Shown here one piece after another: positions 34,830 to 45,462 of a stretch of 64,000 nt of DNA. Source of the DNA: Planctomycetota bacterium (GTDB lineage: Bacteria; Planctomycetota; UBA1135). The notes beneath the pieces were generated by a model, which saw only the letters and a list, made by a program, of their open reading frames with translations, was not told the origin of the DNA and did not search any database. Made by a program: the position numbers and the translations under genes. Numbering within the stretch: position 1 is the stretch's first letter; every line of letters begins with the position of its first letter. The stretch is taken from assembly GCA_008501825.1 (NCBI GenBank), contig QQUA01000009.1:124001-188000 (forward strand), given 5' to 3'.

Positions 34830-35381
34830 TCATTTCACCTCTTCCACGGAAATGATTTCCGCCGGCAAGTACCGCCGCAACCAACCCAAGACCTTGCGAT
34901 CTCCTCCCTGCTCTGGAGGGAAGGCCAAAATCAGGTCCTCGTAATCAGGAGTTTCGACCATGAAATAAGAATCATCCAAAAGACCCTCGTGCAACTCCAC
35001 TTCCAGGGCCACCACGTCTTCAAACATGCAATCTTGATACCAGAGTTCGCCGTTATTTTGAGCCCAGCTCCCTAAACGGCGATCGGTAACAAATTGGCCA
35101 TCATCTCGAAAGGAAAAGAAACCCATGCTGTACAGGTATTCCACCTCTTCTCCTTCCTCCAAATCGAAGAACTCCTCGACCGCAGCCAGGGCTCGTTCGG
35201 GAATGTCCGGACGCTGGTAAGTAATCGTATCCGGAAAGAACCCGAGCTCGATCAAAGTCCCAAAAGCCAACAAAAGCAGCACAAGAAATCCGATAAAGAA
35301 AAGGGAGACCCGAAGCAGCTTTCGTCCAAAGCTACGCTTCATTTTTGCTTTCCCAGGTACCGGCGGAGGATTTTGCACCAT
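34830..35381 (-). CDS. Membrane-anchored protein of unknown function
   Basis: 183 residues from ATG 35381, four bases after the O-methyltransferase stop; an internal ATG at 35342 is also possible. A basic stretch (KMKRSFGRKLLR) precedes one membrane segment (VSLFFIGFLVLLLLAFGTLIELGF). The rest is acidic and probably periplasmic (FFDLEEGEEVEYLYSMGFFS, LILAFPPEQGGDRKVLGWLR). No family recognised. Probably co-transcribed with the methyltransferase. Confidence 0.65.
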   Translation of the reverse strand: MVQNPPPVPGKAKMKRSFGRKLLRVSLFFIGFLVLLLLAFGTLIELGFFPDTITYQRPDIPERALAAVEEFFDLEEGEEVEYLYSMGFFSFRDDGQFVTDRRLGSWAQNNGELWYQDCMFEDVVALEVELHEGLLDDSYFMVETPDYEDLILAFPPEQGGDRKVLGWLRRYLPAEIISVEEVK

Positions 35382-35384
35382 GAT

Positions 35385-36032
35385 TTATGAGAGATTCGAG
35401 AACTTTTTCCAGGCAAGGGCGAGACCGTCTCCGATGGGCAAAAGCGTAGCCTTCCAACAGTCTTCCTGAAAGAGCTTCCGCACTGCCAAATCGACCGGAT
35501 CGGACAAATCCGCTCTCACCCCCATGGGAAGGAACAAAGCGTCGTCCATGGCAAAGACCCCTCCCGGTCGCAACAACTGGTAGCAACGAGGCAACAAGAC
35601 CGGGTAGCTTGCCTTGCCAGCATCCTGCAAAATCAAATCGAAAGAACCCTGGAGCTTGGACAGAGTTTCCTCGGCGTCGCCATGAATCAAGTCCACCTGA
35701 TCCTGCAAACCGGCCGCCTGCAAATTTTTGGCGGTAGCGGCCACCATTTCTGAATCGGATTCCACGGCGATCAAGCGGCCCCCGGTAGTTTTCAATGCGG
35801 CGGCCAAACTCAATGTGGAATAACCCAAAGCAGTCCCTAGCTCGATCACCTTCCGAGCCTGCATAACGGCGATCAACCAAGTCAAAAAAGTCGAGACCTG
35901 GAGACCAATGGGAGGCTGCGCTCGAGGCATCCTCCGATATTGAGCTTCGAACTTTTCCAGCTCCGGTGGCTCGGCCACCAGCAGAGATTCGATGTAAGCC
36001 CGGCAGGCATCCAAGTTGTCGGCACAAACCAT
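35385..36032 (-). CDS. O-methyltransferase family (Methyltransf_3) protein
   Basis: 215 residues from ATG 36032; the frame is open to TTG 36068, so the start is not certain. It has motif I VIELGTALGYSTLSLAAAL, the acidic SAM-ribose residue in LIAVESDSEMV, and FDLILQDAGKASYP, the metal-binding Asp region of caffeoyl-CoA/catechol-type O-methyltransferases. The ending LRPGGVFAMDDALF also fits. Bacterial members methylate a range of catechols or act on unknown acceptors. Confidence 0.82.
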   Translation of the reverse strand: MVCADNLDACRAYIESLLVAEPPELEKFEAQYRRMPRAQPPIGLQVSTFLTWLIAVMQARKVIELGTALGYSTLSLAAALKTTGGRLIAVESDSEMVAATAKNLQAAGLQDQVDLIHGDAEETLSKLQGSFDLILQDAGKASYPVLLPRCYQLLRPGGVFAMDDALFLPMGVRADLSDPVDLAVRKLFQEDCWKATLLPIGDGLALAWKKFSNLS

Positions 36033-36125
36033 GGTTTCGGAGAAAGGTAAGAAAGGCGGAACCGGCAACCACCGATCGCCGCAACCATCCTAATGGATTG
36101 GGTTCAGGTCAAATCCGAGCCCAAA

Positions 36126-36836
36126 TCAAGCAGGACTCCTTTCGTTCAGCCACCGGCCACGCACCGTGCACCAGCCGATGGAGTGTGCCAAACGCTGAAG
36201 GCCAACTTCAGTTTTCATGTCGGGAATCCTCCCGGTCCGGCACGCCTCGATCGCCTCCTGCAGTTCCATGACCAAGGCCTGGGTTCCTTCCTCCATGCCG
36301 GAACCATCGCCGGCCGGAAGGGCGGAAAGATCCGGCGAGCCCGGAAGCTCAACCATGACGAAAGAGACCTTTTCATCGGTGATTCCCGGAGAGGGAAAGG
36401 TCCCCTGGCCCAACATTTGGAAGCAGGCCGGTTCCACCGTTAAGCCCACTTCTTCCAAACACTCCGCCGCCGCCCTCCGTTGCAGCCCCTGAACGCCGCC
36501 GTCCTCCGCTTCCAAGACTCCGGCGACCAATTCCACCAGCACCAGCGGAGCTTGAGGATCGGGTTGCACCAGTTCACGCTGCCGCCGCAAATACACCGGA
36601 GGCCGTACCCCGGCCTTTAATACCAAGCCCGGCCGCCCGCCCGGACCCCGAAACCAAATCACCGCCGCTACGGCGTCGGTGCGCCGGCGGCTGACTACGT
36701 CGCAGGCATAAGGGGAAGAATGGCGACCATCGGCGTAGCGGTGACGGACTCGCAAGCGACGAAGCCGCAAAAAACCCTCGTCGCATCGGCTTTCGGCGCT
36801 GCGATCTTCCAGAACCTCCAAGGAAACCGGCTCCAT
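36126..36836 (-). CDS. Nudix hydrolase
   Basis: A 236-residue protein with a Nudix box GVQGLQRRAAAECLEEVGL (the core R-x-x-x-x-E-C-L-E-E-V-G), preceded by LVELVAGVLEAEDG. Layout and length resemble ADP-ribose/NDP-sugar pyrophosphatases. Its start is 20 bases from the divergent rfaE2 start, so the promoters overlap. Substrate not predictable beyond nucleoside diphosphate-X. Confidence 0.78.
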   Translation of the reverse strand: MEPVSLEVLEDRSAESRCDEGFLRLRRLRVRHRYADGRHSSPYACDVVSRRRTDAVAAVIWFRGPGGRPGLVLKAGVRPPVYLRRQRELVQPDPQAPLVLVELVAGVLEAEDGGVQGLQRRAAAECLEEVGLTVEPACFQMLGQGTFPSPGITDEKVSFVMVELPGSPDLSALPAGDGSGMEEGTQALVMELQEAIEACRTGRIPDMKTEVGLQRLAHSIGWCTVRGRWLNERSPA

Positions 36837-36855
36837 CTCGGTAGGCTATCCGCCC

Positions 36856-37365
36856 GTGCCCGAAGCTGAAAAGATCCTGGAGCGAAAGCTCCTAGCCGAC
36901 CGCTTGGCCCAAGCCCGAAGGGAGGGTCGCAAGGTGGTCCTTTGCAACGGCGTGTTCGACTTGCTCCACGTCGGCCATCTCCGAGCCCTGGAAGAAGCCC
37001 GGCAGGCCGGAGACCTGTTGGTGGTCGCCATCAACGAAGACGCCACCGCCAAAGCCTTGAAGGGACCCGGACGGCCATTTACTCCGGCTGCCGAACGGGC
37101 GGAGCTTCTTGCCGGCTTCGCCTGCGTGGATTTCGTCACCACCTTCGCCGAGCCTACCGCGACCACCACTTTGGAAGTTTTGCGGCCGGACTTTCACGCC
37201 AAAGGCCGGGATTACCAGGACAAAACCATTCCGGAGGAGGAACGGGAACTCTGCCGCCGCCTGGGCATTCAACTCCTCTTGGTCGGGGACCGCAAAACTC
37301 ACTCCAGCAGCGAACTTCTGCAACGGCTGCAGCAATCCGGTGCGGCGCCGGAAGCGGAGGCTTGA
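36856..37365 (+). CDS. rfaE2: D-glycero-beta-D-manno-heptose 1-phosphate adenylyltransferase
   Basis: A 169-residue nucleotidyltransferase matching the stand-alone C-terminal half of HldE. Motifs: VVLCNGVFDLLHVGHLRALE (HxGH-type active site), LLVVAINEDATAKALKGPGR, and the family-specific FHAKGRDYQDKTIPEE. It makes ADP-heptose for the LPS inner core in the cytoplasm. GTG start at 36856. The heptosyltransferase gene starts one base after its stop, as expected for a shared LPS pathway. The kinase half (RfaE1) is not in the window. Confidence 0.9.
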   Translation: MPEAEKILERKLLADRLAQARREGRKVVLCNGVFDLLHVGHLRALEEARQAGDLLVVAINEDATAKALKGPGRPFTPAAERAELLAGFACVDFVTTFAEPTATTTLEVLRPDFHAKGRDYQDKTIPEEERELCRRLGIQLLLVGDRKTHSSSELLQRLQQSGAAPEAEA

Positions 37366-37366
37366 G

Positions 37367-38407
37367 ATGGCCGGGATTCGGCTTGCCGAAGGCGACACCG
37401 TGGTGGTGCGAATGCCCAATCCCCTGGGCGATGCGGTCGCCGCCACCGCCTTCCTACAAGGATTGAAGCGGGCCTTTCCCTCCCTGCGCCTGGTATTAGC
37501 CGGCCGTCACCCCGGTCGGGAGTTGCTTGCCGGCTTGGATTTCGTCGACGACTTCGCGGTCGTCCCTAAAGTAAAAAATGCAAAGGATTTATGGCGCGCA
37601 TCCCGATCTTTGGCGCGGCAAGAAGCGGCCGCCGCCGTGGTCCTTCCCAATTCCTGGTCCTCCGCTCTGGAAGCTCGCCTGGCCGGCATTCCGCACCGGA
37701 TCGGGCGGCCGGGAACCCGCCGTCGCTGGCTGCTCAGCCATGTCCTGGATCCGGTCGGGCCGCCCCGTCCCATGACCGATTTCTATTGGGAATTCCTGGC
37801 TCCCTTCGGAGATGCGCTCATCGATCAGAAACCGCCTAGCCCGACCCTGTCGGTCACCTCCGAAGAAAAAGCCCTAGCCCACCGCCGGCTGGCGCAAGAA
37901 GTCGAATCGGAGGCCTACTTAGCCGTCGCTCCGGGAGCGGCCTTCGGTCCATCGAAGGTCTATCCCCTGGACCAGATGGCCGAAGTCCTCCGAATCTTGC
38001 GGCAAAGGTTGGCTTGGATGCCGCTTCTGCTCGGCTCGCCATCGGAGGCATCTTTGCTACGAGAACTGGCCGAACTCCTCGGCCCGCCAGTCATTTCCAC
38101 CCACCGGCAAATCGCCGGCCTGGGAGAAATGAAAGCTCTGCTGCGGCGCAGCCGTTTGCTTCTCACCATGGATACGGCGGCGCGGCACATGGCGGCGGCA
38201 TTGGGCGTTCCGCAAGTCGTGCTCTACGGCTCGACCGACCCTCGCTGGAGCGCCTTTCAATTGGAGGACACCACCCGGCTTTGGCAAACCGATTTGCCCT
38301 GCCGACCCTGTCACCGGCCAATCTGCCCCACCGAGCACGAATGCTTGGCCGGTCTGGAACCGAAAACGGTGGTGCAAGCCTGCTTGCAGGCCATCGCAAC
38401 GGAATAA
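37367..38407 (+). CDS. waaF: Glycosyltransferase family 9, ADP-heptose:LPS heptosyltransferase
   Basis: 346 residues from ATG 37367. GT9 features: VVVRMPNPLGDAVAATAFL at the N-terminus, ARLAGIPHRIGRPGTRRRWL, LAVAPGAAFGPSKVYPLDQM and LLTMDTAARHMAAALGVPQV with LYGSTDPRW. A C-terminal Cys-rich CRPCHRPICPTEHECL is typical of heptosyltransferase II. It adds heptose to the inner core at the cytoplasmic face. It is one transcription unit with rfaE2 and ends in a hairpin terminator. Confidence 0.85.
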   Translation: MAGIRLAEGDTVVVRMPNPLGDAVAATAFLQGLKRAFPSLRLVLAGRHPGRELLAGLDFVDDFAVVPKVKNAKDLWRASRSLARQEAAAAVVLPNSWSSALEARLAGIPHRIGRPGTRRRWLLSHVLDPVGPPRPMTDFYWEFLAPFGDALIDQKPPSPTLSVTSEEKALAHRRLAQEVESEAYLAVAPGAAFGPSKVYPLDQMAEVLRILRQRLAWMPLLLGSPSEASLLRELAELLGPPVISTHRQIAGLGEMKALLRRSRLLLTMDTAARHMAAALGVPQVVLYGSTDPRWSAFQLEDTTRLWQTDLPCRPCHRPICPTEHECLAGLEPKTVVQACLQAIATE

Positions 38408-38411
38408 AAAG

Positions 38412-38444
38412 AACCGGAGCCACCTTCGGTCTCCGGTTTGATTT
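38412..38444. terminator. Bidirectional rho-independent terminator
   Basis: Perfect 8-base stem AACCGGAG (38412-38419) / CTCCGGTT (38431-38438) around an 11-base loop. T-rich flanks occur on both strands (TTTGATTTT on plus; CTTTTTATT on minus). It ends waaF on the plus strand and the tRNA transcript on the minus strand. Confidence 0.8.
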
Positions 38445-38520
38445 TGGTGGGCCGTGCTGGATTTGAACCAGCGACTTCCACCGTGTGAAGATGGCACTCT
38501 AGCCACTGAGTTAACGGCCC
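38445..38520 (-). tRNA. tRNA-Val(CAC)
   Basis: A 76-base cloverleaf on the minus strand with CCA encoded. The 7-base acceptor stem is GGGCCGT paired with ACGGCCC. The anticodon arm CCATC/GGTGG encloses loop TTCACAC with anticodon CAC (reads GUG), and the T arm GCTGG-TTCAAAT-CCAGC is perfect. Discriminator A as usual for tRNA-Val. Confidence 0.93.
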
Positions 38521-38601
38521 AGGGCCCAAGATTCTAAACTTGCCGGGGTTCAGGGGAAGCCCCTCCCTCCGGTTTCCCCAAAATCATCCAAGCAGACGCC
38601 C

Positions 38602-39336
38602 ATGCAGATCCGGATGATGAGCTGGAACATTCACAAGGCCATCGGCAACGATCGCAAGTTCCGGCCAGAAAGGGTGATTGAAGTCATTCGTCACCATCGA
38701 CCCGACGTCCTGTTGATGCAGGAAGTGGACCGCGGCGTCCCTCGCTCCAGGCGATTGGATTTGGATCAGATCGTGGCCGAAGGAACCGGCTTGCCGTATT
38801 TCGCCTGGGGTGGGAATCACGTGTTGAAGGAAGGAAGCTACGGCAATGCCACGCTTTCTCGGTTTCCGATCCGACGCAAACGGAATTTGGATTTGACCAT
38901 CGCCTGGAAAAAGAAACGGGGAGCTTTGTTCACCCGTCTTCAACTTCCCGGCCATTTCAAAGATTTGATGGTATTCAATTGGCACCTGGGCCTTTCCGCT
39001 CAAGAGCGGCGGCGCCAAGTGGAACGCTTCCTTCGAAGCGGCACTTTAAAAGGCTTGGGAAAAACAAGTCGCATCATCCTTGGGGGCGACACCAACGATT
39101 GGCGCAATTTGCTGTTTCGCGGAGCGGGTTTGCAAACCCATGGATTTCACGCCTGGACCGAAAGCGGCCGCCATAAGCACATCGCCACTTATCCCAGCGT
39201 GGCTCCAGTCGGCCCCTTGGATAAATTTTTCTGGCGCGGTGGGTTTCCAGAAGTGCGGGTTCACGCCAGCAAAATGGCCCTGGCCAGACAGGCCAGCGAT
39301 CATTTGCCCATCCTCGGCGAATTCACCTTGGGCTAG
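38602..39336 (+). CDS. Endonuclease/exonuclease/phosphatase family protein
   Basis: A 244-residue protein of the EEP fold without a signal peptide. Metal and catalytic motifs: MSWNIHKAIG (Asn), VLLMQEVDRG (Glu metal ligand), FNWHLGLS (His), ILGGDTNDWR (Asp and Asn) and ASDHLPILGEF (Asp-His pair). Families with this layout cleave phosphodiesters of DNA, sphingolipids or inositol phosphates. The neighbour LigA makes a nucleic-acid role possible, but the genes are convergent. Confidence 0.82.
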   Translation: MQIRMMSWNIHKAIGNDRKFRPERVIEVIRHHRPDVLLMQEVDRGVPRSRRLDLDQIVAEGTGLPYFAWGGNHVLKEGSYGNATLSRFPIRRKRNLDLTIAWKKKRGALFTRLQLPGHFKDLMVFNWHLGLSAQERRRQVERFLRSGTLKGLGKTSRIILGGDTNDWRNLLFRGAGLQTHGFHAWTESGRHKHIATYPSVAPVGPLDKFFWRGGFPEVRVHASKMALARQASDHLPILGEFTLG

Positions 39337-39348
39337 GTCCGCCGCCCT

Positions 39349-41797
<2,449 letters not shown>

Positions 41798-41849
41798 TTC
41801 CCGCTCAGGATAACGCGGCTTGATCCGGCCCTGGGATCGCCAATCGGCC

Positions 41850-42251
41850 TTAGGCGGCGGGCAGAGCACGATATCCCGAAAAGGGAACCCGGTTCATCAG
41901 GCGCCGGATTCCGGATACGGGATCCTCCCGCTCTTCTGGAACGCACACCACCAAGGCCTGACGGTTTTCCAACTCCCCTGCCTCCAATTCCATCTGCCCC
42001 TCGGCTTCGAAGCCCAGGACTTTCAAGACGTACTTGGCTCTGGAAAGACCCCGCTCCGTCCAGTGCAGAGAATCCCAGCAGGCGGTTCGGCCCTGAAATT
42101 CCCCTTGAACCACTTCCCAGCGCAAACCCCAGCGCAAGTGCCCGGAAGGACTGGTGCTTACCCGCACCTCCGCCACGCGGCACACGTATTCGCCTTCGGG
42201 AACCGCCCGGAGGTCTTCGATGTCTTCAACTTGGCTGAAATCCAATTTCAT
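41850..42251 (-). CDS. DUF669-like protein (phage-type, ssDNA-associated family)
   Basis: 133 residues from ATG 42251, with AGGAGA nine bases upstream. It resembles DUF669: AVPEGEYVCRVAEVRVSTSP then LRWGLRWEVVQGEFQGRTAC, SRAKYVLKVLG and the final VPFSGYRAL. DUF669 proteins are mostly in phage replication modules and are thought to bind single-stranded DNA or a recombinase. It is 52 bases upstream of the deaminase-like gene and in the same direction as ligA, suggesting a DNA-metabolism operon. Confidence 0.55.
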   Translation of the reverse strand: MKLDFSQVEDIEDLRAVPEGEYVCRVAEVRVSTSPSGHLRWGLRWEVVQGEFQGRTACWDSLHWTERGLSRAKYVLKVLGFEAEGQMELEAGELENRQALVVCVPEEREDPVSGIRRLMNRVPFSGYRALPAA

Positions 42252-42409
42252 GTCGTCTCCTGAAAGGCGCACTTGGCTGCCTTCGTTAAGGGCAGACGGG
42301 GTCAGCCTCCAGAGGTTACATGCCACTTTGGCAGCTCCTGGCCGTTGCCGGTCCGGGTGGGTTCGGCCACAATCAAAACGGCGCGTTTGCCTACGTCACC
42401 GCACCCCGC

Positions 42410-44020
42410 ATGCAATCCAACCGTCTTTTGCCCCTCCTCCTGGCGGCCTTCCTGGTCGTGATTTCGCCTCTTCGCGCCCAGGACAATGCCGATCCGGCTG
42501 CCGCGCCGGAAACGGCTTCCGCCCAGGAAGCAGCCTCCGGGGCGACGGACCAGATGTCCGCGTTCGAGACCAAGATCGACGAGTGGGCCGGGACCGTGGT
42601 CCACTATCTCGGCGACCAATTCGTCTTCTACCCGATTTACACCACCGAAGCGGGAACCAAGATCCCGATCGTGGTGATCTGGTTGATTCTGGGCGCCACC
42701 TTCTTCACCTTACGGATGGGCTTTATCAACTTTCGGGCTTTCGGCCATGCCATCCAGGTCACCCGAGGCAAATTCGACAATCCCGATGACGAAGGGGAAG
42801 TCAGCCACTTTCAGGCCCTCGCTTCCGCCCTTTCCGCGACGGTCGGCCTCGGCAACATTGCCGGGGTAGCCATTGCGGTCGGAACCGGAGGCCCTGGCGC
42901 CATCTTCTGGATGGTGATCGCCGGACTCCTGGGGATGTCTTCCAAATTCGTGGAGTGCACCCTCGGCCAACGCTATCGCCAAGTCCGCCCGGACGGCCGC
43001 GTCATGGGCGGCGCCATGTTCTATCTGCAAAACGGCTTAAAGGAAATGGGCATGGGCCCTCTGGGCAAACTCTTGGCGGTGGTCTTCGCCGTCTTTTGCA
43101 TCGGAGGCTCCCTAGGCGGCGGCAATACTTTTCAAGTCAACCAATCGCTCAATGCCCTGCAGCAAACTTATCCGGCTTTAGCCGATTTTAAATGGGTCTA
43201 CGGAGCGGTCATGACCATCGTGGTCGGCATCGTGATCATCGGCGGCATCCGCCGGATCGCCGCTACGGCGGAAAAAATCGTGCCATTCATGTGCGCGGTT
43301 TACGTCATGGCTTGCTTGTACATCCTGTTCCACTACAGCAGCCAAATTCCCGCCGCCTTCGGCCAAATCGTTCAGGAGGCTTTCTCCCCGAAAGCGGCCT
43401 ACGGCGGCTTCATCGGCGTGCTGGTCACCGGCTTCAGACGGGCGGCCTTTTCCAACGAGGCCGGCGTTGGATCGGCGGCCATTGCCCACTCGGCGGCGAA
43501 AACCGAGTATCCGGTGCGGGAAGGAGTCGTAGCCCTGCTGGAGCCTTTTATCGACACGGTGGTGGTTTGCACCATGACCGGCTTGGTGATCGTCATCACC
43601 GGGGTTTACGACGCCGAGCGCTTCCCGGAATACCAGGCCCTGGTCACCGGAGACAACGGCGCCGGCCTGACTACCGAGGCTTTCCGAGGCGTCATCAGCT
43701 GGTTCCCCTATCTCCTTTCCATCGCCGTAGTCCTGTTCGCCTTCTCCACCATCATTTCCTGGTCCTATTACGGTGAGCGCTGCTGGTCCTATCTCTTTGG
43801 CGATCGCTCCAGCCTGGTCTACAAGGTCATCTTCCTGGTCTTCGTGTTCCTCGGCTCGATCATCACCGCCAGCAACGTGAAGGACCTGAGCGACACCATG
43901 ATCCTGGCCATGGCCTTCCCCAACATCTTCGGCCTGATCTTCCTCAGCAAATACGTCCGCAAGGATTTAGATGAATATTGGGGAAAGTTGCAAAACAAGG
44001 AGTTCAAGACGTACAAATAG
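42410..44020 (+). CDS. Sodium:alanine/glycine symporter (AGCS family)
   Basis: 536 residues from ATG 42410, beginning with a cleavable signal-like segment (LLPLLLAAFLVVISPLRAQ), then an acidic linker before the first transporter helix. AGCS signatures: FFTLRMGFINFRAFGHAI, ALSATVGLGNIAGVAIAVG TGGPGA, GVGSAAIAHSAAKTEYPVRE and FAFSTIISWSYYGE. Transport of alanine or glycine with Na+ is the family role. The signal peptide with extracytoplasmic linker is an extension also seen in some marine-type members. The small membrane gene downstream starts three bases after its stop. Confidence 0.85.
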   Translation: MQSNRLLPLLLAAFLVVISPLRAQDNADPAAAPETASAQEAASGATDQMSAFETKIDEWAGTVVHYLGDQFVFYPIYTTEAGTKIPIVVIWLILGATFFTLRMGFINFRAFGHAIQVTRGKFDNPDDEGEVSHFQALASALSATVGLGNIAGVAIAVGTGGPGAIFWMVIAGLLGMSSKFVECTLGQRYRQVRPDGRVMGGAMFYLQNGLKEMGMGPLGKLLAVVFAVFCIGGSLGGGNTFQVNQSLNALQQTYPALADFKWVYGAVMTIVVGIVIIGGIRRIAATAEKIVPFMCAVYVMACLYILFHYSSQIPAAFGQIVQEAFSPKAAYGGFIGVLVTGFRRAAFSNEAGVGSAAIAHSAAKTEYPVREGVVALLEPFIDTVVVCTMTGLVIVITGVYDAERFPEYQALVTGDNGAGLTTEAFRGVISWFPYLLSIAVVLFAFSTIISWSYYGERCWSYLFGDRSSLVYKVIFLVFVFLGSIITASNVKDLSDTMILAMAFPNIFGLIFLSKYVRKDLDEYWGKLQNKEFKTYK

Positions 44021-44023
44021 GCG

Positions 44024-44272
44024 GTGCAAATCGCCGCGGCCGCCGTCCTTAGCTCCCTGGCCCTCAGCTTTTGGCTGGGGAACGGGGAGCCGGAGCCGGC
44101 GGAGACTACAGTCACTTTGAACCCGTTCGGAACGGTGTTCACCTTGCTGGCTTGGCTACTCCTGGTAGCCATCAACGGCTGGTGCCTATACAAGCTGCTG
44201 AGACAACCGACCGGACGTCATTCCGAGTTGAAAAAAGATAAGAAGTCCGATTCTGGGACTTTTTCCGCTTAG
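44024..44272 (+). CDS. Small single-pass membrane protein coupled to the AGCS symporter
   Basis: 82 residues from GTG 44024, three bases after the symporter stop. The first hydrophobic stretch may be a signal (IAAAAVLSSLALSFWLG); the second is a membrane helix (FTLLAWLLLVAINGWCLYKLL) followed by a basic tail. The arrangement resembles small accessory subunits of Na+-coupled transporters, such as MetS with MetP, but sequence family is not recognised. Confidence 0.6.
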   Translation: MQIAAAAVLSSLALSFWLGNGEPEPAETTVTLNPFGTVFTLLAWLLLVAINGWCLYKLLRQPTGRHSELKKDKKSDSGTFSA

Positions 44273-44347
44273 GAGATCGGCGGGCGAGGCCGAGAAGGGG
44301 TAGGACCCTCCTGCGAGGGCCCGATTCATTCGGAGGACCGACCCTAG

Positions 44348-44704
44348 ATGAGTACCGCCCTTCCCCCCCTAAACCAGGAAAAATTAGAGGAGCTCCTGGA
44401 GATTTTTGGAGACGCCGACGAATTGAGCGAGTTATTCGAAGAGTATTTCGCGGAACTTCCGGAGCGACTGCAAGAGCTACGAGATGCCCTCTCCGTTGGG
44501 GATAGCTCTCCAGTGAATCAAATCGCCCACACTTTGAAGGGCAGTAGCGGCAACCTTGGGGCTTCCGCGGTTCAGGAAGTTGCTCGGGGCATCGAAGAAC
44601 AGGCCAAGGCTGGAACGCTGGAACAGGTTGGGGGATTACTGGATCAGTTGGATATCGAGTTGGAACGCCTGCGCCAGGCTCTGGAACGGCAAAGTCTGCT
44701 CTGA
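44348..44704 (+). CDS. Stand-alone Hpt (histidine phosphotransfer) protein
   Basis: A 118-residue four-helix protein with the Hpt motif IAHTLKGSSGNLGAS; His61 is the phospho-acceptor. Preceding helix is LFEEYFAELPERLQELRDAL and the final helix has LDQLDIELERLRQAL. It would carry phosphate between a hybrid kinase and a response regulator. A hybrid kinase with a REC domain is in the window at 54702-58688, but pairing is not shown. Confidence 0.88.
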   Translation: MSTALPPLNQEKLEELLEIFGDADELSELFEEYFAELPERLQELRDALSVGDSSPVNQIAHTLKGSSGNLGASAVQEVARGIEEQAKAGTLEQVGGLLDQLDIELERLRQALERQSLL

Positions 44705-44724
44705 ACCTGGCCGATTTCCTCGAA

Positions 44725-44764
44725 TTCAGGCCGGCCGCCATTCGTAAGTGGAAGCCGGCCTGAA
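44725..44764. promoter_or_regulatory. Perfect 11-bp inverted repeat upstream of the GOLPH3-like gene
   Basis: TTCAGGCCGGC (44725-44735) and GCCGGCCTGAA (44754-44764) form a perfect 11-base stem with an 18-base loop between the Hpt stop and the next ATG, 11 bases before that ATG. No T-run follows. It could end the hpt transcript or sequester the ribosome site of the next gene. Confidence 0.5.
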
Positions 44765-44775
44765 CTCATTTCGCC

Positions 44776-45447
44776 ATGGATCCGATCACGCTCAGTCACC
44801 GCGTCGCCCTCCTCGGCTTTGACCCGAAAAAGGGCCGTCTCATCGGCTACAGCAAAATCGCCATAGCCGGCGCTTGTTTGGCGGAGCTCTTTTTGTTGGA
44901 GCGCCTTAAATTGGATCGAAAAGGCCGAGTGGAGATTCGTGGAAAGGGCCGGACCGGACAGTCCCATCTCGATGCTTGCCTGGACGTCATCGGCAAAGGC
45001 AAGCGGGCTTTGCCGGCCTCCCGCCTGGTTTCCCATCTGGCTTACCGGGCCAAGCCGGATCGGATTTTATTTCAAGAATTCGAGGATCGAGGCCTTGTTC
45101 GCCCGGAAAAACGTCGTTTTCTCGGCTTGTTTCCCTATCAAGTTTGGTCGGAACGAAAAGCTGAACCTCGATTGCAGGTTTTGCAATCCATCCGGGATTG
45201 TTTGTACGGTTCGACCAAAGAGGTGGACACCGAAACCAGCTTGTTGATTTCTTTGGCCAAGGGCGCGCAATTGCTGACTCGGGTGGTAGATCGAAAGGAA
45301 TTGAAAAAACTGAAGCCTCGGTTGGAATCCATCACCCAAGGAGAATTCTTGGGCAAAGCTGCCCAAGAAGCGGTTCAAGCCATTCAAACGGCGGCCATGG
45401 TGGCTTCCATTACCTCGGCAACGGTGGCCACCACGGCTACCCATTAA
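44776..45447 (+). CDS. GOLPH3/Vps74 (GPP34)-like protein
   Basis: A 223-residue protein resembling bacterial GPP34-domain proteins. It has a helical core beginning KIAIAGACLAELFLLERLKL, then DACLDVIGKGKRALPASRLV, a glycine-rich turn and YGSTKEVDTETSLLISLAKG, equivalent to the conserved T-x-L-x-L-x-x-G helix of GOLPH3. Eukaryotic members bind phosphoinositides and glycosyltransferase tails; bacterial roles are unknown. The C-terminus is Ala/Thr-rich. An 11-bp inverted repeat sits in front of the gene. Confidence 0.72.
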   Translation: MDPITLSHRVALLGFDPKKGRLIGYSKIAIAGACLAELFLLERLKLDRKGRVEIRGKGRTGQSHLDACLDVIGKGKRALPASRLVSHLAYRAKPDRILFQEFEDRGLVRPEKRRFLGLFPYQVWSERKAEPRLQVLQSIRDCLYGSTKEVDTETSLLISLAKGAQLLTRVVDRKELKKLKPRLESITQGEFLGKAAQEAVQAIQTAAMVASITSATVATTATH

Positions 45448-45462
45448 AGTCGTCGTATAAGA

